From Lojkania enalia (Eukaryota > Ascomycota > Dothideomycetes > Pleosporales), in the NCBI GenBank assembly GCA_010094045.1, contig ML986845.1, forward strand, positions 1-50,598: a stretch of DNA of 50,598 nt. Reading direction: 5' to 3'. A model generated the notes under the pieces. It had not been told where the DNA came from. It saw only the letters and a program-made list of their open reading frames with translations, and searched no databases. Each line of letters opens with the position of its first letter. The first letter of the stretch is position 1. The position numbers and the translations under genes are program-made. Below, one piece after another: positions 45,578-50,598 of the stretch.

Positions 45578-48500
45578 TAATATACTCCTTATGTTTGTCG
45601 GCTTCCCTGCAGGTGTTCAAAAATTATTTCACTTTAGTGGTATTATTTTCTTGTGTGGATGTGAAAGGCTTAAAATCAGCAAAAAAAACATAATGATACA
45701 AGGTTCTACTCTAGTAGCTAAAAAGGAATGACGGTGTTGATCATGTTCTGCTCTTAGGTTGCTTATATACGATTAAAAGATGACTCAATTCCGCGTCACT
45801 ATTTCGTAGTGCAAGTAGGATATGTTTAAAATGAAAGACATCTCTGAGTTACAGTTTGGATTCTTGTTTTGGTAACAAAATAAGCATCCACTCTCCATAT
45901 GTTCTTCTCTCGGCTCCCTTTGCAAGCGATTAAAACTACAATACATTTGAACTATGGGTTTGTGCCTATGCGAAATCTGAAACGACTCTTATCTACCACT
46001 ATGGACCAAAGTTGTAATGTGGTGATCAAAATTCGATGCATACGTGATCATTTATCTATTTATCTATTGTTGGGAGTATAAAAATAGAATTGGATGGTGT
46101 ATCGTTGGCGAGCGAGAATATGTGCCTTCGTCGTATTGTAACTAATACATAATACAATAACAAAGAGTGGTTGGAATTCAAAAGACAAAGTGCAAGGTAA
46201 AGATGGTTTCATTCTGACGTATAGAGAAAAAAAAGACGCTTTTGGGTCCGAGGAGCCGCTTTTTTCTGTCTCCTAGGAACTAGAAATGCTGTGGAAATGG
46301 GAGATGTATCTTGTTCGATCTTGAGAAATGAAAATGAAGATAAACGGTCCTGCCTCCGTTCTTCGCCTCGCCGAGTCTAAAACATAGAACATAGGAGCTA
46401 ATTTTCCAGACCCCAGGCCTATTGACAGTAAAATGGACACAATGGACACCCCATATTTCCATTCTCTATCAGGTGGAGACTAAAACCATTCATGCATTTC
46501 TACTATATCCGCCCTCCAGCTCGGGTAACTAAAAGTACCAGGTATACCTGCTTCTCTCTTCAAAGAACTGTAAAAATTCTGCAGTAAGATTGATAATCAG
46601 GCCTCGAAATACTTGGTATCTGGTGGTCTAAAACCGGGCGCCTCCACATGAGGCGTGTACTTGGTGTGAGAGTTTGCGAAAAGAGTAGACTAAAAGCCAG
46701 CCTACGTAGAATTGATGGAGAATATCTGGAATTCATCAGTGTCTCATTTCTAGGTTCTTGATAAAAAAACTTCTAATTCCTATTTTTCCGATGGTTCGAA
46801 ACTACAAGCGAAGACGTTGGATGCGGATTTTGTGTACCGAGGCCAAAAGACTAAAGTACCGACTCCCATAACTTCATGGAGAACTCCAAGTATTAATCAA
46901 TCCTTATTAAAACTTTTGTTAACAAAATTCCTAGTCATATCATATGCTGGACTGTAGGACGTAATTGAGAGATTCAAGGATGACTTCGTAAAAAGGGTCC
47001 AAAACGAGGAGACTAAATTCCTAGTCACAACGATTACATGGAATTATGAACTGTCTTTCGCTATAATCTAGAAACGTGGAGGGACAGAGCTAATGTCTGT
47101 ATTCTTGTGTCTAATAAAAGTTCTCAGACGCTATTTGCATGAAGATTGTGGGCAAGCACTTTAAATCAATCATCAATTGGGTATATGAAGGCCTGAATAG
47201 AGTGACCCAAAGGCACGAATGGAAAGATTTCATGGGGAATTGGACGGAATCGTTCTATTTCCTATTAAACCCTTTTCGAAACAAAATCAATGTCTGCATT
47301 CAAGTGTTGAATTAATAGAGACACTATACAGGAAGAGGGCGGACAATAATTAAAAATTCAATCACGCAGAAGCACATCAAAACTCCTGACATACCAAACC
47401 TTACCGGTCTAAGAATCCTAACCCCCGGGTGAAAACGTAGGTTTCTTGGACTCCCTATAGATCTTCCCTTCATAGCCCTATGACAATTTTCAAAAATGCG
47501 CTCCAATATCCTCCAATCAGGGAGCTATGGCATTGAATAACGTAGCTTTCTAGAGTTCCAAAGGTGCATGTAATTCCCTGGGAATGCTAAAAGAACCATC
47601 AAGGGTAAAACTAGAGAGTGTTGAAAGGGACTTATTTGAAAAAGGACTAGATAACTCTAAAATTGAGGCTCGAAAAGATTTATGATTTATTCTCTAGTTT
47701 CCCAAAAGAGTTGTCTGACTACATGCCGTTATCGGTACCGTGCTCTAAAACTAATTTTAAGGTGGAGATATGAAGTACCTACGGAAAATTTATGGAAAAC
47801 CCTGAAGTCTACCGTATTTTGTTTTTAAATACATTCATTCATTTTGGCTATACAAAACATTCCCGGCAAAGCTATAAGAAAATTTAATCAGGCTTTGAAC
47901 CTAAAGATACCGCCAAAATGTCATGGCTGGGCTAAAATCGTGTATTTCCGGATTAGAAAGGGTATCACTCTCACTTATATTCCATCTTCGGTCATACCTC
48001 TTCAATCCGGAAATCAGCGGCGCATATGGCATCGAAGATTGTGCACAAAAGCTAGGCAGGGAACTTGACAATGGAAAGAGGACTTAGAATCAATGTCACT
48101 TCTAACGTATCGTACTCTAAACAAGAATACTGTAACTTCTAAAATCCATCACAACTAGGAAGTACTAAAATAATGTAACCTCGAGAAGTGTCATAGAACG
48201 CCAACTTTGACCCAATTAAAATGGCAAAGTTGAAGAAGCAGTCTGTTGTTCTCTAAAAACGGAACTTTTTTTTTATTTTCCCTGTGTCCGTGCCATGGAG
48301 CTAAGAAACGACATAGACCGGACCTATATGCTGCCGTCTGGTTGATGGAAAGGAATTTCCAATTATGTTCGTTCTTAACAGGAAGTTCCACTATTTCTAC
48401 CGACTATAAAACCTCCTGGAACTCTATTATGTTTCTTCTTTCAAAAGTAATTCAGATATCAGGCATTCAACTGGTAATTCTTTTGCGGTTTGGGCGCTAA

Positions 48501-48700
48501 AAGCCCGTTGCTATTCCAGAGACAGGAATCTTCGAGGTGTCTTCCATCTCCCAAAAAAATCGACGGCCTATTCAAGAATGTTCTATCATTGCGAATACTT
48601 GAAGATCTCAGGCAGTTCCAGAGATCCTAGAAGACGGTCCATAGAATATATTCATTAGTTCCACGGTCAAGCGATATCCGTCCCGTACCCGTCTAAAAAC
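45578..48700 (-). repeat. Extended, highly diverged part of the same array
   Basis: The half-site core continues on one strand only. Examples on minus: TTTTAGTC at about 46480 and 46690; ATTTAGTC or CTTTAGTC at 46998 and 46848; TTTTAGAG or TTTTAGA at 46376, 46628, 47655, 47742 and 48253. I count about 20 CTAAAA on plus from 45.2 to 48.7 kb and none of the reverse complement. About two would be expected at this base composition. Spacing becomes irregular, consistent with decay by indels. No intact gene was seen. Confidence 0.5.
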
Positions 48701-48958
48701 GATTGTCTGACCATTTTATGGTCTTTGCGCGGATGCCGTACTTTGCCGAACTTTAGAAAAGAATTAAACTAGCCCAAAATTCCCACGGACTGAAAATCAA
48801 GAATGCTACCTCTGTTTCCACGACAAGCATTCTTTCGGATTACCTTCTACACCTCGTAAAAGAAGCTGCTAATCCTTCAAAATTCTTGCTCTTGATAGCT
48901 AAGAACACAGTTTTGGAAACGGATATACTGCCTCAGAAAGATTAGGTTCGATGCATAT

Positions 48959-49666
48959 TCAAGCCAACACTTCCAAATACGTTTGTCTCCCCGGCCAAAG
49001 AGTGAATCTCCGAGCAGCCATCGCTGTTGCTTGCTGCGTCCACGGATATGGAAAACACTCTCGATCTTCCATGTCCTGGGTAGGCTCTGGGCCCTCGCCC
49101 AAACTCTGCTGACCTATAAGCAACCGATCTAAATTTGTACGAGGATGATGTCGCTCTACGTTTGCAACTAGCTGGAAGGGCTGACAAGAGCATACGATAA
49201 CCTTTTTTCTATCTCGGGAAGGCTCAAAGATGTTGAAATCCCACAAAAGGTTTTGTGACTTTGCGTATGGAAGACAAAGAAGCATGAATGACTGTGGTGA
49301 AAGAATTTCCAAATCTGACGTTGTGGCATATATGATATGCTGTCGAGACTGAAAATTGGATCCGAAAGCCGCGATGTAATTCACTTCCTCGGAGCTCGAA
49401 ATCATTGTAAGTCGAACCAGGGGATGCTCTACTTTTGTCGGGATAAATCGAATCTTATCCCCTAAAGTGGGTTCTAAAAGTTTCGAGCAACAAATGGAAT
49501 GTATTAGTTATTCGTGTGCCCCTGTAAGGGGGACATGGATAAGAAATTGATCGAAATCCCTTTTATTCATCTTAAAGTCTCGGGCATTTAGATGGACCTT
49601 AAAATTCGTGGATTTCACTGGCATGTCCGCTTCCTCGCCGATTGTAGGGAAAGAAAAATTTTCCAT
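48959..49666 (-). pseudogene. Gene remnant with a single in-frame stop
   Basis: Starting at ATG 49666 (MENFSFPTIGEEADMPVKST), the frame is open for 52 codons, meets TAA at 49508-49510, and then stays open in the same frame for 182 more codons to a stop at 48959. The second part reads IRFIPTKVEHPLVRLTMISS, SEEVNYIAAFGSNFQSRQHI, IYATTSDLEILSPQSFMLLC, SQNLLWDFNIFEPSRDRKKV and ends TLWPGRQTYLEVLA. In DNA this AT-rich such an open run is unlikely by chance, and the composition looks globular. The family is not recognised. It lies upstream of the 93-bp array on the same strand and could be the 5' part of the same dead gene. Confidence 0.5.
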
Positions 49667-50598
49667 AATCACGATTAGAAAATGATGTCGAAAGCAGCCA
49701 GCTGTGCCTGTCCTATATTAACTCCTGCCGTTATGTACTAGGATTGCACAGTTAACCACTCTAAGAATAATTTTCACTTATACTCTTTGCAATGGCAGGG
49801 ACCTTTGGAGAAATTCGTTTACAGCCCTTAACGACCCTACGAAGTGAGAACAATAGAACGTATGCTAAAATTACGATTAGTCTTTCCTCAAGCGCAGTAC
49901 AAAAAAATAGCAGGTGTTCCATGACATTTTGTTTGCGTAACCTCTGGCCATAACAATTAAAGTATTGATGCGATACCCAATGGCACCAGAATTCCAGACG
50001 CCAGATCCAAAGTAGAAAACAGCCTTGCATACGATAGTTGAATATGCCTGTCCAAAGATCGAATGGGCAACATAGACACGTCTTCGCGTGGTGCACCCGA
50101 GAACCGAAAAACTACGTCAGGCAAAGCTCCCAGAATGCGGTTTTATGCGGGTTGTACTATAATCGACTATGGAATTATAAGCCCCTTCTTCAGCAGACTC
50201 CGGAAAAATATAAGTCTACTTTTTGTCAGAACCGATCTGCACTACCAGCGCCATAGTAAAGTAATTTCCTTGTCCTGCTGTCTTACCTGCGGGATGTCTC
50301 CAACAATTCCTCAATACTACTCTACAGCTCGTCTACAGATTATTTTAAAGACTAGCTGACTCATGGATTCTGCCTTGTTTGGCATAATATAACTAGTGTG
50401 TTGAATGGACTCTGTCAACTAGCTTGGTGTCAGCAAGGTAAGGCAGGGCAGAGCATGGTGTTGCACGGTGTACACAGCGTGCGGGGATAGTAGGGTGGGC
50501 AAGTAACCGTTTTGTTGATTGCTGTCGGGTGCTACATATATAGTTAAAGGGGCTATATAGTATGCGCACTCGGTTCAAGCGCACGTGCCATATCACGT
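49667..50598. other. AT-rich right end of window
   Basis: No convincing gene. Open stretches at 49761-50096 (minus) and 50063-50359 (plus) overlap and neither resembles a known protein. The last 200 bp is richer in GC on the plus strand, with a run of short G/C-rich words near 50430-50500. Confidence 0.4.

Noticed and set aside
45110..48700. CRISPR-like array interpretation of the 45 kb repeats.
   Set aside because: The unit is degenerate throughout, there are no conserved repeat and unique spacer parts, and the host is a eukaryote.
1..50598. tRNA and rRNA genes.
   Set aside because: I looked for the T-loop GGTTCRA-type box with a paired acceptor stem and found only isolated matches (for example near 7363 and 46795) with no cloverleaf. 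A covariance-model scan would settle it.
44979..50598. Transposon identity of the right-hand desert.
   Set aside because: No reverse transcriptase, integrase or transposase motifs and no terminal repeats were recognised.

Overview
The window looks like nuclear DNA of a filamentous ascomycete (Pezizomycotina). The introns are mostly 50-65 nt with GTAAGT/GTATGT-type donors and CTAAC/CTGAC-like branch sites. The gene set is typical of the group: SYP1, hymA/Mo25, a cytochrome b561 domain protein, GCN1, SAGA ADA1, PRP6-type HAT protein, FlbE and CWC25. Finding both FlbE and HymA, which were defined in Aspergillus conidiation, points to Eurotiomycetes or a near relative. No operons, CRISPR arrays or rRNA were seen, and I recognised no tRNA.

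Layout. 0.1-5.3 kb: SYP1 endocytic adaptor (minus) and a divergent CDK-like kinase (plus). 5.3-11.4 kb: an AT-rich gene desert holding two heavily decayed genes head to head, a casein-kinase-1-like relic (minus, about 7.26-8.39 kb) and a DUF7924-type relic (plus, about 8.75-10.26 kb). 11.4-24 kb: hymA/Mo25, a drug/metabolite-superfamily nucleotide-sugar-type transporter, a cytochrome b561 domain membrane protein, a GNAT acetyltransferase (all plus) and a DHX29-like DEAH helicase (minus). 24.4-32.6 kb: GCN1, about 2,680 residues, divergent from the helicase across 373 bp. 33.5-40.1 kb: three minus-strand genes, SAGA ADA1, PRP6/Prp1 and FlbE. 41-44.2 kb: CWC25, a dienelactone-hydrolase-family enzyme (both plus) and a small single-pass membrane protein (minus). 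44.2-50.6 kb: a second AT-rich desert.

The most unusual content is in the second desert. A very degenerate tandem array of a roughly 93-bp unit starts near 45.1 kb. Each unit has two half-sites that, read on the minus strand, begin TTTTAGTC and TTTTAGAG. Five neighbouring copies can be aligned by eye, and the CTAAAA signature continues on one strand only to about 48.7 kb. Upstream on the same strand is a 236-codon frame (48,959-49,666) broken by one in-frame TAA. The two may be ends of one decayed gene, but that is inference.

Common themes: translation control (GCN1 and a DHX29-like helicase sharing a promoter region), splicing (PRP6, CWC25), signalling and development (HymA, FlbE, a CDK-like kinase) and endocytosis (SYP1). 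Exon structures were worked out by hand from splice signals, reading phase and family resemblance. All multi-exon models below close in frame, except that the first exon of the kinase gene is unresolved.
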